Origin: Planctomycetota bacterium
GTDB lineage: Bacteria > Planctomycetota > Planctomycetia > Pirellulales > UBA1268
Direction of reading: 5' to 3'
Assembly: GCA_018970605.1 (NCBI GenBank)
Contig: JAGWWA010000017.1
Span: forward strand, 1-35,093
DNA length: 35,093 nt
Positions 18,144 to 26,194 of the stretch are shown here, one piece after another. Within the stretch, counting starts at the first letter, position 1. The number at the start of each line of letters is the position of its first letter. The notes below the pieces were generated by a model. That model did no database searches. It was not told the DNA's origin and saw only the letters and a list, made by a program, of their open reading frames with translations. The translations under genes and the position numbers were made by a program.

Positions 18144-18270
18144 GCAAACCCCTCCAATGGATTTCCGGAATCTGAACGAACCATCAGGATCGCCACGCGA
18201 CGTTGTTGTACGGCTCGCGCCTGCGGGTCGCAACCGTTCCAGCATCTCCCGGCGGGCCGCCCGTGCTCGT

Positions 18271-18299
18271 TTCCTCCCGTCCGGCTGGCGGCATACACT
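18271..18299 (+). promoter_or_regulatory. Candidate promoter giving a leaderless transcript
   Basis: TTCCTC (18271-18276), 17 bases, then TACACT (18294-18299) lie just upstream of the ATG at 18307. The -10-like box ends 7 nt before the ATG, so transcription would start at or next to the start codon. No Shine-Dalgarno sequence is seen. The -35 match is weak (3 of 6). Confidence 0.35.
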
Positions 18300-18306
18300 C
18301 GCGTGC

Positions 18307-20346
18307 ATGGGAACCGCGACCGCAGCATCTGCCAGATCGCCGATCCTGTGGCTGGCTGTGGTCGGCGTGGTGTGGATCGGCTCGAGTGGGGTACGCGGCG
18401 ACGACCTGCACGCCGTCGCCGACCGGGTGCTCGGATGCACCGTGAGTGTGACGTGCGGGATCGACGGCGGCTCGTTCGCCGGGTCGGGTTTCGTGGTGTC
18501 GCCGGACGGCCATGTCGTCACCGCCGCCAGCGTCGTGCCCGTCGGGGCGACCGACGTCACCGTGCTTCTGCCTGGCTATCGGCGGCGGCCCGCCTCGGTC
18601 GTCGCCGTTGACGAGTCGCTCTCCGTGACGCTGCTGAAGGTGGCGGTCGAGGAGCCGTTGCCGGTCCTGCCACTCACCCGTCTCTGGCCGGCGGTCGGCG
18701 ACGTGGCCTTCACCGCCGGCGACGTGGACGACGTGATGCTCGCCAACGGTCGGGCGTCGTTCAGCCGCGGCGTGGTCAGCGGACTGTATGACGTCGAGAG
18801 GCAGCCCGAGGTGGCCTATGCGGGCCGCGTGATCGAGACCTCCGCGGCGGTGAATCCGGGGTCCGACGGCGGGCCGCTCGTCGATGCGGCGGGCCGCGTC
18901 ATCGGCGTGATCAGCGTCGCGGTGTCGCCGCGGCGGTGGCAGGGAGTGGCCGTGCCCATGGCGACGCTCCTTGAGAAGTTCGCGCCGCTGACGAAAGGCG
19001 ACGTGACGATTTCCGTCGATTCTTCCGATCCGCCGCCGAGCCAGCCGCCGCTTGTCGGCCTGAGGCAGGCCGCGGCGGCGGTCGCTCCGTTTCTCGTGGC
19101 GATCGATGTGGAGCGGACCTGGCCGGCCGAATCGCTGCCGCGGGAATCGTGGGAACAGCATCGCCGTCGCATCACCGGCTGGGAGAAGCTGCCGCTGCCG
19201 GAGAGACGCAAGCGGTTTGCCGCCTTCGCAGCCCGGGCCCGCACGCTCGACGTCAACCAGCTCCTTCGCCGGCCGCCGGGCCCCGCTACGGGGCTCGTCG
19301 TGTCGGCCGACGGGTTCGTGCTCACGAGTTCGTTCAACGTGGGCGACGACACGGCGTTCGTCGCCACGACCACCGGCCAGCCGCGGCGATTCGCTGCCGA
19401 CGAGCCCGGCGAGAAGCTTGTGGCCGATCCCGAGGGAGGATTGGTGCAGAAGCCCAACTCCATCCGTCGTGTCAGCGTGGTGCTTCCCGACGGCAGCCGC
19501 CGTGAGGCGAAGGTGCACGCTCGTCACGAACCGCTGGGGGTGGCGCTCTTGAAGGTCGACGAAACCTCGCTGCCCTGGTTCGATCTCGCCGCCGTGGCCA
19601 CGTCGCCGCAGCTCGGCGATCACGTGGCCGCGATCGGGCTCGTGGCGTCAGCAGCGGGCGACGTGACGCTCAACCCGGGCATCGTCAGTGCCGCGTCGCG
19701 AAGCCGTGGCTACCGTTTCCAGACCGACGCCCTGCTCAACTACGGCAACTCGGGCGGGCCCGTCGTGGATGCGGCCGGCAGTCTCCTTGGCATCGCCACC
19801 GCGCCGATCGAGCCCGACACCGTCATGGGAAAGGTGTTCACGCTCTCGCAGTTGATGCGGTGGAGCCGGGCGCCGAACTCGGGCGTGGGTCTCGTCGCCC
19901 GCGCCGACAGGATTCGCGCCGTGCTCGACGATCTCAAGGGGGGGCGATCGTTCGAGCGGGTTCCGGGGCCGTTTCTCGGCATCCGGCCCGACGAGTCGCG
20001 GGCACTCGGCGACGACGTCGTGATCGGCTTCGTGGCCGAGGAATCGCCCGCGGCAAAGGCGGGCCTCAAGAAGGGAGACGTGATCGTCGCCTATGGCGGC
20101 GTCGAACTGGCGGCCTGGCGGGAGCTGACCGAGCGGATCGCGTCCGGCAAGCCGGGCGAGTCGGTCGTGCTCACGATCCGCCGCAAGCAGAAGGGGCCGC
20201 GGATGGTGATCGCCGGCCGTGACGTCGAGACGCTCGAGGACCTCGAGCGGTTGAAGACGTCGCTCGAGCCGGGGGAGACGTACGAGGCCCGGCTGGTTTC
20301 CGACGGGCTCCGCGAGGTGACGGTCGTGCTCGGGGAGAACAAATGA
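18307..20346 (+). CDS. Tandem HtrA-like pseudoprotease with PDZ domain
   Basis: A 679 aa exported protein (signal-like segment 10-30, cleaved near VRG) with two trypsin-like S1C domains and a PDZ domain. Domain 1 (about 35-225) keeps the HtrA framework (GSGFVVSPDGHVVTAASVV, NPGSDGGPLVDAAGRVIGV). The catalytic His, Asp and Ser positions are occupied by Ser75, Ser106 and Asp187. Domain 2 (about 255-520) has Phe343 and Gly411 in place of His and Asp but keeps the nucleophile in NYGNSGGPV (Ser482). A PDZ domain follows at about 545-640 (FVAEESPAAKAGLKKGDVIVAYGG). Neither domain has a complete triad, so it is probably a substrate-binding or regulatory partner of the HtrA protease whose ATG overlaps its stop codon. 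The start at 18307 fits the signal peptide. Confidence 0.85.
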   Translation: MGTATAASARSPILWLAVVGVVWIGSSGVRGDDLHAVADRVLGCTVSVTCGIDGGSFAGSGFVVSPDGHVVTAASVVPVGATDVTVLLPGYRRRPASVVAVDESLSVTLLKVAVEEPLPVLPLTRLWPAVGDVAFTAGDVDDVMLANGRASFSRGVVSGLYDVERQPEVAYAGRVIETSAAVNPGSDGGPLVDAAGRVIGVISVAVSPRRWQGVAVPMATLLEKFAPLTKGDVTISVDSSDPPPSQPPLVGLRQAAAAVAPFLVAIDVERTWPAESLPRESWEQHRRRITGWEKLPLPERRKRFAAFAARARTLDVNQLLRRPPGPATGLVVSADGFVLTSSFNVGDDTAFVATTTGQPRRFAADEPGEKLVADPEGGLVQKPNSIRRVSVVLPDGSRREAKVHARHEPLGVALLKVDETSLPWFDLAAVATSPQLGDHVAAIGLVASAAGDVTLNPGIVSAASRSRGYRFQTDALLNYGNSGGPVVDAAGSLLGIATAPIEPDTVMGKVFTLSQLMRWSRAPNSGVGLVARADRIRAVLDDLKGGRSFERVPGPFLGIRPDESRALGDDVVIGFVAEESPAAKAGLKKGDVIVAYGGVELAAWRELTERIASGKPGESVVLTIRRKQKGPRMVIAGRDVETLEDLERLKTSLEPGETYEARLVSDGLREVTVVLGENK

Positions 20347-21590
20347 GGCGTCCTGCCGGTTTGATCATCGCGACCGCGATCCTCGCGTGCTCCGTGATGG
20401 GTGCCGCCGCGACCTCCGTCCGCGCCGAGGTCGATCTCGCGTCGCTCTGCGTGGCGATTCGCCCTGCCTACGTCTTCATCGCCGGCGGCAGCGGCGTGGT
20501 GATCCGGCCCGACGGCCTCATGCTCACCAACGACCACGTGCTCGAGGACCGCCGCGAGTTCGACGTCCGTCTCGGCGACGGCCGCTCGTTCAAGGCGCGG
20601 CTCCTCGGCCGCGACGAGGTGGGCGACCTGGCGGTGCTCAAGATCGACGTCCCGGAGGGGGAGACGCTTCCGCATCTCCCGCTCGGCGACTCCACGGCGG
20701 TCCGCGTCGGTGACGAGGTGGTCGCCGTGGGCAATCCGTTCGCGCTCGGCGTGATCGACCAGTCGCCGACGTTCACGCTCGGCGTCGTGTCGGCCGTACA
20801 CCACACGCAGGGCAACTACACCGAGTGCATTGTCACCGACGCCGAGCTCAACCCCGGCAACTCGGGTGGCCCACTGGTCACGATGGCCGGCGAGGTGGTG
20901 GGCATCAACGGGCAGATCAGCACCCGCTACGGCCTGCGGAGCAACACCGGCCTTGGGTTCGCGATCTCGTCGCGGCAGGTGGCCCTCTGGCTGCCGCTGC
21001 TGGAGAAGGCCGAGGGGGGCGAGGTGAAGCACGCCAGGCTGTCCGGCGTCGAGTTCGCGAGCCGCGATCGCGAGACGCCCGCCAGCGTGGTCGTGAAGGA
21101 CGTGGCCGAGGGCTCGCCGGCGGCGGTGGCTGGATTCCAGTCCGGTGATGCGATCGTCTCCCTGGATGCCGCGGCCGTCGCGAACGGTCACCGGCTTGCG
21201 GGCCTGCTCGGCGTCTATCCGGAGGGGCACGAGGCGAAAGTCGTCGTCCGTCGCGGCACCGACGAGCAGACGCTCAGCGTGATGCTCACGCCGCTGGAGC
21301 GGTGCCGCACGGGCATCGATCTGGAGCGACCTCGCGGCGGTGAACTGCGGCCGGTCGTGGAGTCGGTGAAGCCAGGGTCGCCCGCGGAGGCGGCGGGGCT
21401 GAAGCCAGGCGATGTGATCGTGGCCTTTGCGGGGCGGCGGCTCGAGTTTTCCACCAAGGAGGAGCGGAAGGCGTTCGACCGCCTGCTGCGGACGAGCATC
21501 AACGTGGGCGACATCGTGAGCCTGGCCGTGCGCCGCTCCGACGGCTCCGGCGGCACGGCCGAAGTCGCCCTACGCCTCGTCGCCCGTTGA
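20343..21590 (+). CDS. HtrA/DegP-family serine protease
   Basis: A periplasmic serine protease and chaperone-type protein of 415 aa, with a signal peptide (1-28). The intact catalytic triad is His65 (TNDHVL), Asp95 (GDLAVLKID) and Ser174 (NPGNSGGPL). Two PDZ domains follow: about 240-320 (VKDVAEGSPAAVAGFQSGDAIVSLD) and 330-410 (VESVKPGSPAEAAGLKPGDVIVAFAG). Members degrade or refold damaged envelope proteins and are activated through their PDZ domains. The ATG at 20343 overlaps the upstream stop in an ATGA, with GGGAGA upstream, so its synthesis is coupled to that of the pseudoprotease. Its 3' end overlaps the convergent DUF72 gene by 21 bp. Confidence 0.93.
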   Translation: MRRPAGLIIATAILACSVMGAAATSVRAEVDLASLCVAIRPAYVFIAGGSGVVIRPDGLMLTNDHVLEDRREFDVRLGDGRSFKARLLGRDEVGDLAVLKIDVPEGETLPHLPLGDSTAVRVGDEVVAVGNPFALGVIDQSPTFTLGVVSAVHHTQGNYTECIVTDAELNPGNSGGPLVTMAGEVVGINGQISTRYGLRSNTGLGFAISSRQVALWLPLLEKAEGGEVKHARLSGVEFASRDRETPASVVVKDVAEGSPAAVAGFQSGDAIVSLDAAAVANGHRLAGLLGVYPEGHEAKVVVRRGTDEQTLSVMLTPLERCRTGIDLERPRGGELRPVVESVKPGSPAEAAGLKPGDVIVAFAGRRLEFSTKEERKAFDRLLRTSINVGDIVSLAVRRSDGSGGTAEVALRLVAR

Positions 21591-22583
21591 GACGACCGCG
21601 ATCGCGGCTGCGAGTTTCTCGACGGAACACGGCGCCGATCCCTCCGCCTTGTTGTTGATCGTGATGAACACGTCGCGGCCCCTCGCTGCGGCGCGGGCAG
21701 CCAGGCTCGCGAGCGCTTCCCGCGTGGCCACGTCTTCCTCGACGAGCCTGTCAAACGGAAAGTAGGCCTGTTTCGCCTCCTCATACCGGTGCCCTGCGTG
21801 GAGATTCCATCGGGCCACGAGGGGGATCGGGCTGTCGGCGCGATCGAGTCCGAATGCCGTGGCCTGCTCGACGACCGGTGGCATGCGGGCGTGCACGGCG
21901 AGGCAGGGAGCCGCGCCGGAGTCGCGAAGCCCCGCAGCGAACGCCGCGCAGGCGAGTTCCGGGTCACGGATCTCGACGGCGAGGATGATCGACCGCGGCG
22001 TCCGGCTGCGGAGTACGGCCATGAACGCGGCGATCCGCGCCGTGATCCGCGGCACGTCGGCGGTGATCCGCCGGCCGAGCGGTGGAAACTGAAACACGAG
22101 CGGCCCGGCCTTGGCGCCGAGGCCGGCGACCGCCGGATCGACGAACGTGGCCGCGGCGGCAGCGGCGTCGAGAAACGAGGCGTTGTCGCGGGCCGCCTCG
22201 CCGCTTCCGGGCTTCCGCAGCACGGGATCGGTGAACGCGGCCGGCGCCTTGACGACGAAGCGGAAGCGATCGGGCACCTGGGCCGCGTAGGTTGCGAACT
22301 CGCCCTTGGTGAGCGGCGCGTAGAACGTGCGGTCGAGGCTCACCGTCCGCAGGAGCGGATGGGCCGCGTAGGCCGGCAGGCCGTGGCGGGCGAGCGCCTG
22401 CTCGGAAGCCGGTTTGCCGTTTCGTGGAGCGAACACGAGGCCAGTCCATCCCGGGAACGACCAGCTCGACGTGCCGAGATGGACTGCGGCAGGAAGGGTA
22501 CGGCCGAGCCGAACAACCTCCTCGGTCACCTCGGCCGGATCGATCGCGTCGGCATCACCGAAGAGGGAGAGTTGTGTGGTCAT
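21570..22583 (-). CDS. DUF72 domain-containing protein
   Basis: A 337 aa cytosolic protein of the DUF72 (YecE-like) TIM-barrel family, whose activity is unknown. Typical features are HLGTSSWSFPGWTGLVF at the N-terminus, SLDRTFYAPLTKGEFATYAAQVPDRFRFVVKAP, the stretch GPLVFQFPP and the C-terminal YFPFDRLVEEDVATREAL and DVFITINNKAEGSAP. The ATG at 22583 is the first plausible start, since upstream codons in the same frame are non-coding in character. No Shine-Dalgarno is visible. It converges on the HtrA gene with a 21 bp overlap of coding ends and diverges from the uracil-DNA glycosylase gene. Confidence 0.9.
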   Translation of the reverse strand: MTTQLSLFGDADAIDPAEVTEEVVRLGRTLPAAVHLGTSSWSFPGWTGLVFAPRNGKPASEQALARHGLPAYAAHPLLRTVSLDRTFYAPLTKGEFATYAAQVPDRFRFVVKAPAAFTDPVLRKPGSGEAARDNASFLDAAAAAATFVDPAVAGLGAKAGPLVFQFPPLGRRITADVPRITARIAAFMAVLRSRTPRSIILAVEIRDPELACAAFAAGLRDSGAAPCLAVHARMPPVVEQATAFGLDRADSPIPLVARWNLHAGHRYEEAKQAYFPFDRLVEEDVATREALASLAARAAARGRDVFITINNKAEGSAPCSVEKLAAAIAVVSTGDEA

Positions 22584-22650
22584 GGCTGCGGCTTGCAGGT
22601 GTCGCACGGGACTGGTTTCGGTCACCGCCGCGTGCCTGGGCACCGTAGCC

Positions 22651-22679
22651 TTCTCAGTGAACGATGCAAGGGCGATAAT
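22651..22679 (+). promoter_or_regulatory. Candidate promoter and palindrome before the SMUG1-like gene
   Basis: TTCTCA (22651-22656), 17 bases and GATAAT (22674-22679, 5 of 6 to consensus) predict a start near 22686-22688, at the ATG itself (22688), so the mRNA would be leaderless. The -10 box is embedded in the perfect 15 nt palindrome GGGCGATAATCGCCC (22670-22684). A repressor bound there would block the promoter. No Shine-Dalgarno is present. Confidence 0.45.
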
Positions 22680-22687
22680 CGCCCGCC

Positions 22688-23434
22688 ATGCACCCGATCG
22701 CGATTTCTCGCTGGCTGGCCAAGCAGGTCGACGGCCTCCGCTTCGGCCGCCCGACCCATTGCGTCTACGATCCGCTCGTCTATGCCCGCCGGTCGCACGA
22801 AGCCTACCTCCGTCGCTACGCGACGCAGGGAGTCGAGGCGATCCTCGTGGGCATGAATCCGGGGCCCTGGGGCATGGCCCAGACGGGCGTGCCGTTCGGC
22901 GAAGTTGGGATGGTGCGAGACTTCCTCGCCATCGACGAGCGGGTCGATCGGCCTCCCGTCGAGCACCCCAAGCGGCCGGTCGAGGGCTTCGGCTGCACGC
23001 GGAGCGAGGTGAGCGGCCGGCGATTCTGGGGATGGGCACGGGATCGCTACCGGACCCCGCGTCGCTTCAGCAAGACGTTCCTCGTCTCGAACTACTGCCC
23101 ACTCGTCTTCATGGAGGAGTCCGGCCGCAATCGCACCCCAGACAAGCTTCCGGCTCATGAGCGCGAGCCGCTGTTTGCGGCGTGCGACGAGGCGTTGCGT
23201 CGGCTCGTTGCGTGGTGCGGCCCCAGGCAGGTGATCGGGGTCGGGGCGTTCGCCGCGGGGCGGGCCAGCGCGGCCCTCGGCGACCTGGGGCTGCCCGTCG
23301 GCACCATCCTTCATCCGAGTCCGGCGAGTCCCTTGGCGAATCGGGGCTGGGCCGAGCGGGCGGAGAAGCAGTTGGCCGCCCTCGGGATCAGGATGCCCGC
23401 GGCCGGCCGTGTCACCGGTTCCCGCCGGCCGTGA
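22688..23434 (+). CDS. SMUG1-type uracil-DNA glycosylase
   Basis: Single-strand-selective monofunctional uracil-DNA glycosylase (family 3), which excises uracil and oxidised pyrimidines from DNA to start base-excision repair. The 248 aa chain has both active-site motifs: [19 protein letters not shown] (55-73) and [13 protein letters not shown] (209-221) with catalytic His209. It also has [11 protein letters not shown], a characteristic strand before the intercalation loop. The GMNPGP motif, as opposed to GQDPYH of family 1 or GEAPG of family 4, identifies the SMUG1 branch. The ATG at 22688 immediately follows a -10-like box inside a palindrome. Thymidine kinase follows 52 bp downstream on the same strand, so the two may be co-transcribed as nucleotide and repair functions. 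Confidence 0.93.
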   Translation: MHPIAISRWLAKQVDGLRFGRPTHCVYDPLVYARRSHEAYLRRYATQGVEAILVGMNPGPWGMAQTGVPFGEVGMVRDFLAIDERVDRPPVEHPKRPVEGFGCTRSEVSGRRFWGWARDRYRTPRRFSKTFLVSNYCPLVFMEESGRNRTPDKLPAHEREPLFAACDEALRRLVAWCGPRQVIGVGAFAAGRASAALGDLGLPVGTILHPSPASPLANRGWAERAEKQLAALGIRMPAAGRVTGSRRP

Positions 23435-23486
23435 CTTCGGCCACAATCACGACCCGTCCACGTGCCGGCATCAAGCGGAACACACC

Positions 23487-24083
23487 ATGGCTCAACTGTA
23501 CTTCTATTACTCGGCGATGAACGCGGGCAAGAGCACCACGCTGCTGCAGTCCGCGCACAACTACGAGGAGCGGGGCATGCAGACGCTTCTCTACACGCCG
23601 GTCATCGACAACCGGGCGGGGAAACCCACGATCCATTCCCGGATCGGAATTGCTTCCGACGCGATCGCGTTTGGCGGCGACTACGACTTCTTCGAGGCAA
23701 TTCGGCAGAGGCAGCAAGCCGGTCCCGTGCACTGCGTGCTGATCGACGAGGCGCAGTTTCTCACGCCGGTTCAGGTCCTCCAACTCACGCTCGTCTGCGA
23801 CCGGCTTTCGATCCCGGTCTTGTGCTACGGCATCCGGACCGATTTTCAGGGCGAGCCCTTCGAGGGGAGCAAGTACCTGCTCGCCTGGGCCGACAATCTC
23901 GTCGAGATCAAGACCATCTGCCGCAGTGGCAAGAAGGCGACCATGAATGCCCGTCTCGACGAGCACGGGAATCAAGTGACCGAGGGCGCACAGATCGACA
24001 TCGGCCTGCACTACGAGGCGATGAGCCGCAAGGAGTTTCGCCTCGACGAAGTGTCGCCGGTGGCCAGAAAGCACCGCGGGTGA
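23487..24083 (+). CDS. tdk: Thymidine kinase
   Basis: Type II thymidine kinase, which phosphorylates thymidine with ATP in the salvage pathway in the cytosol. The 198 aa chain carries the P-loop ([12 protein letters not shown], Lys15), the catalytic Glu88 in LIDEAQFL, and the lasso region [46 protein letters not shown]. This matches the E. coli-like subclass in length and motif order. The usual zinc-site CxxCG reads CRSGK here, so one Cys ligand is absent. The C-terminus, [10 protein letters not shown], also lacks the usual Cys, so structural zinc may be missing. I chose the ATG at 23487 because homology begins there; an in-frame upstream ATG would add 26 atypical residues. No Shine-Dalgarno is evident. 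Confidence 0.93.
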   Translation: MAQLYFYYSAMNAGKSTTLLQSAHNYEERGMQTLLYTPVIDNRAGKPTIHSRIGIASDAIAFGGDYDFFEAIRQRQQAGPVHCVLIDEAQFLTPVQVLQLTLVCDRLSIPVLCYGIRTDFQGEPFEGSKYLLAWADNLVEIKTICRSGKKATMNARLDEHGNQVTEGAQIDIGLHYEAMSRKEFRLDEVSPVARKHRG

Positions 24084-24175
24084 GGCGCCGCCCCGGAATC
24101 AGCATGCCCAATCGCGTCAGCGATGTGGGATCGAGTTGAAGGTCAGGCGTGGTGCTGCCGTACGCCTCACGGCGT

Positions 24176-24370
24176 TATACGCGTCACACTTGATCCTGAG
24201 GCGTTCCTGCGGCGGTGTCACTCCGCCAGGAAGCCCCGAGCGGGAGCGAGGGGATCGTGCGTGGCGGCGGCGAGCGACGCGTGCCGATCCGCGGAGCCGT
24301 TCCCGTCGCTTCCGCTCCGGGCTTTGAGGGTTCAGTGGAAAACGCGCGCGGATCAAGTGTGCCGCGTATA
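24176..24370. mobile_element. 195 bp nested inverted-repeat element with repeat copy B
   Basis: TATACGCGTCACACTTGATCC (24176-24196, outer bases included) and its reverse complement at 24350-24370 match at 20 of 21 positions. They bound a 195 bp segment with no coding capacity. Inside lies hairpin-repeat copy B: AAGCCCCGAGCGGGAGCGAG onward (24231-24255) and a decayed partner (24299-24325, CGCTCCGGGCTT). The segment occupies most of the 365 bp gene-free stretch 24084-24448 between convergent tdk and acetyltransferase genes. It looks like a non-autonomous element that carries or was invaded by the hairpin. No target duplication was confirmed. Confidence 0.6.
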
Positions 24371-24409
24371 CCATGCCGTCGCCTGCGCGAGCGACAGCGA
24401 TCGCAGGCG

Positions 24410-24430
24410 GCACAGGTTGAAATCCTGTGC
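24410..24430. repeat. Short CACAGG-type inverted repeat
   Basis: GCACAGG (24410-24416) and CCTGTGC (24424-24430) flank TTGAAAT. Just upstream, CGCCTGCG and CGCAGGCG (24380-24387 and 24402-24409) form a second stem. Short palindromes of the type CACAGG-N7-CCTGTG are, from memory, widely scattered in planctomycete genomes, but this was not checked. They lie just before the stop of the minus-strand acetyltransferase gene and could serve as its terminator. Confidence 0.4.
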
Positions 24431-24448
24431 TACGCGCAAGCCCATGAC

Positions 24449-26143
24449 TCAGGCCGGGAGGTCGTCCCACATCGGGCACCAGAGCGGCGTCCGGGGGAAG
24501 AGTTGCCCGGCGAGCTTCTGGGCCATCTGTGTGGAGGGCTCCATGCGACCGGCGGCCACCGCCTCGACCGGGTCGCACTGGCCGAGCAGCAGCCGCCCGA
24601 GCTCGTCGTCGGAGAGCCTGAGGTAGCTGCGGCCCACACGTCCCGGATGCACCGTCGCTTCCCGAGGCTCCTTGGCATCGATGATGATCGAACCGCGGAA
24701 CGACGGGGCGTCGAGGCCCAGTTCCACCGTCTCCTTGATGTCGGCGGCGACCACGCGGGCCGCCACCGCCGGAGCCTGGGCCGAGAGCAGGTCGAGCGGC
24801 CGGAAGACCTTGGCCACGATCATCCGATCGCCCCCCTGGACGAGGCTCGCACCGCCGGCCACCGCCTCATGAAGCGGATCGGCGGCGCTCGATTCGTAGA
24901 CGATCTCCTGGCGGTCGTTCTCGATCGCCTCGGCACACACCCTGCCGAGAATCTCCCGTTCCAGGCCGGCGAACTCGGGGTCGGCCATGATCTCGAGCAC
25001 CCGGTTGCCCGCCTGGATGCAGTAGCCGACGATCCGGGCGCTCGACTCGTGGAGCTCGTACCGATCCTGGCCGACGAGCGCGACGATGATCGAGTCGAAG
25101 GCGCCGCGGCTCACGAGCCAGCGGCAGTAGTTCTCGCTGCGGTCGATCGGGCCGACGAACCGTGACACGTTCTGCTTGTAGATCCTCAGGATCGCCGGCA
25201 GCTCCACATGCCGCCACTGCCGCATGGTCACACCCTCGCCCGCTCGCTGCGGAGCCTCGAGAAGCCTCGCGAGGATGTCGGTCGGTCGGCCGGGCGTCGC
25301 CGAATCGCGGCCGAGAACGCTCCAACCGAGTTCATGAAACGACGGGGCGATCCGGGTGCGCGAAAAGGCCACCGCCGCCCCTGCCTGCCGGATGCGGTCT
25401 TCGGCCGCGCGGACGAGCCGCTGGCCGTGGCCGGCGCCGCGACACTCGGGCAGCACGGCGACGCGGTCGAGCACCGCGCCGCGGACGACGGCCGAGCCGA
25501 TCATCAGGTCGCGGGGCACGATCTCCACGTGGCCGACGATGCGACCGCCGAGCCGGGCCACGAGCCGATTGGCGGAGTCGTGCTCCGGATGGTCAACCGC
25601 TGCATGAAACTCGGCCCGAGACGGAGGCGTGGGCAGGCCTGCAAGGAGCTGCAGAATCTCGCTCTGGTCGCCTGCCCGAGCAGGAGCCACATGACAATCC
25701 TCGAGCATCCAGGCCGGGGGCTTGAGCGGCAGCACCGGATGATGCGGCACATGGAGGATCGCGGGGCGTTTTGCCACAGGCCGCCGCGAGACGACCGTGC
25801 CCGAGGGGCGGATTTCGACGGTTTCGACGACTGGAGACGGATGCTTCAACCGGGCTGCGGAGGCCTCAGCCTGAGGCTCGCGATCGGTTCCGGCGGCGAT
25901 TTTCACGGCGGCGGGCTTCGCGGCCGTCTTGCGGGCCGCCGGCCGCGCGGCCGTCTGCGCGGCGGCGCGAATCTTCAGGCGGCTCTTCTTCTTGCCCTGA
26001 CGGGCCGCGGCAGGCACCTCCCGCTCGCGTGCGGCGGGCCTCGATGATCGCCGGGGATGACCGACAACGCCACCCTCCGACGGCACGCCACCACATGCCC
26101 TCGACCCGGGCCGCCTTCTCGGGAAACGATCCACCCGATGCAT
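24449..26143 (-). CDS. Eis-like GNAT acetyltransferase with Lys/Ala-rich N-terminus
   Basis: A 564 aa cytosolic protein with the three-part layout of Eis-type N-acetyltransferases. The N-terminal GNAT domain is at about 150-300 (VLDRVAVLPECRGAGHGQRLVRAAED, the acetyl-CoA loop). A second GNAT-like central domain follows at about 310-450 (GVTMRQWRHVELPAILRIYKQN). The SCP2-like C-terminal domain is at about 460-560 (YLRLSDDELGRLLLGQCDPVEAVAAGRM). Eis enzymes acetylate amino groups of varied substrates; the substrate here is unknown. The first 110 residues are a basic, low-complexity extension (KKKSRLKIRAAAQTAARPAARKTAAKPA) resembling histone H1-like tails. The start at 26143 is fixed by a perfect AAAGGAGG 4 nt upstream. 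It is the last gene of a three-gene minus-strand operon. Confidence 0.78.
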   Translation of the reverse strand: MHRVDRFPRRRPGSRACGGVPSEGGVVGHPRRSSRPAAREREVPAAARQGKKKSRLKIRAAAQTAARPAARKTAAKPAAVKIAAGTDREPQAEASAARLKHPSPVVETVEIRPSGTVVSRRPVAKRPAILHVPHHPVLPLKPPAWMLEDCHVAPARAGDQSEILQLLAGLPTPPSRAEFHAAVDHPEHDSANRLVARLGGRIVGHVEIVPRDLMIGSAVVRGAVLDRVAVLPECRGAGHGQRLVRAAEDRIRQAGAAVAFSRTRIAPSFHELGWSVLGRDSATPGRPTDILARLLEAPQRAGEGVTMRQWRHVELPAILRIYKQNVSRFVGPIDRSENYCRWLVSRGAFDSIIVALVGQDRYELHESSARIVGYCIQAGNRVLEIMADPEFAGLEREILGRVCAEAIENDRQEIVYESSAADPLHEAVAGGASLVQGGDRMIVAKVFRPLDLLSAQAPAVAARVVAADIKETVELGLDAPSFRGSIIIDAKEPREATVHPGRVGRSYLRLSDDELGRLLLGQCDPVEAVAAGRMEPSTQMAQKLAGQLFPRTPLWCPMWDDLPA

Positions 26144-26194
26144 GATGCCTCCTTTCCCTGGAGCCGCAATCGAACCAGTCCGTTGGCGGACAAT

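Noticed and set aside
18144-18560. Upstream extension of the cupin-protein frame to 18560
   Set aside because: GGAGGGG sits at proper spacing before ATG 18143, and the upstream part overlaps the divergent pseudoprotease start and lacks conserved sequence.
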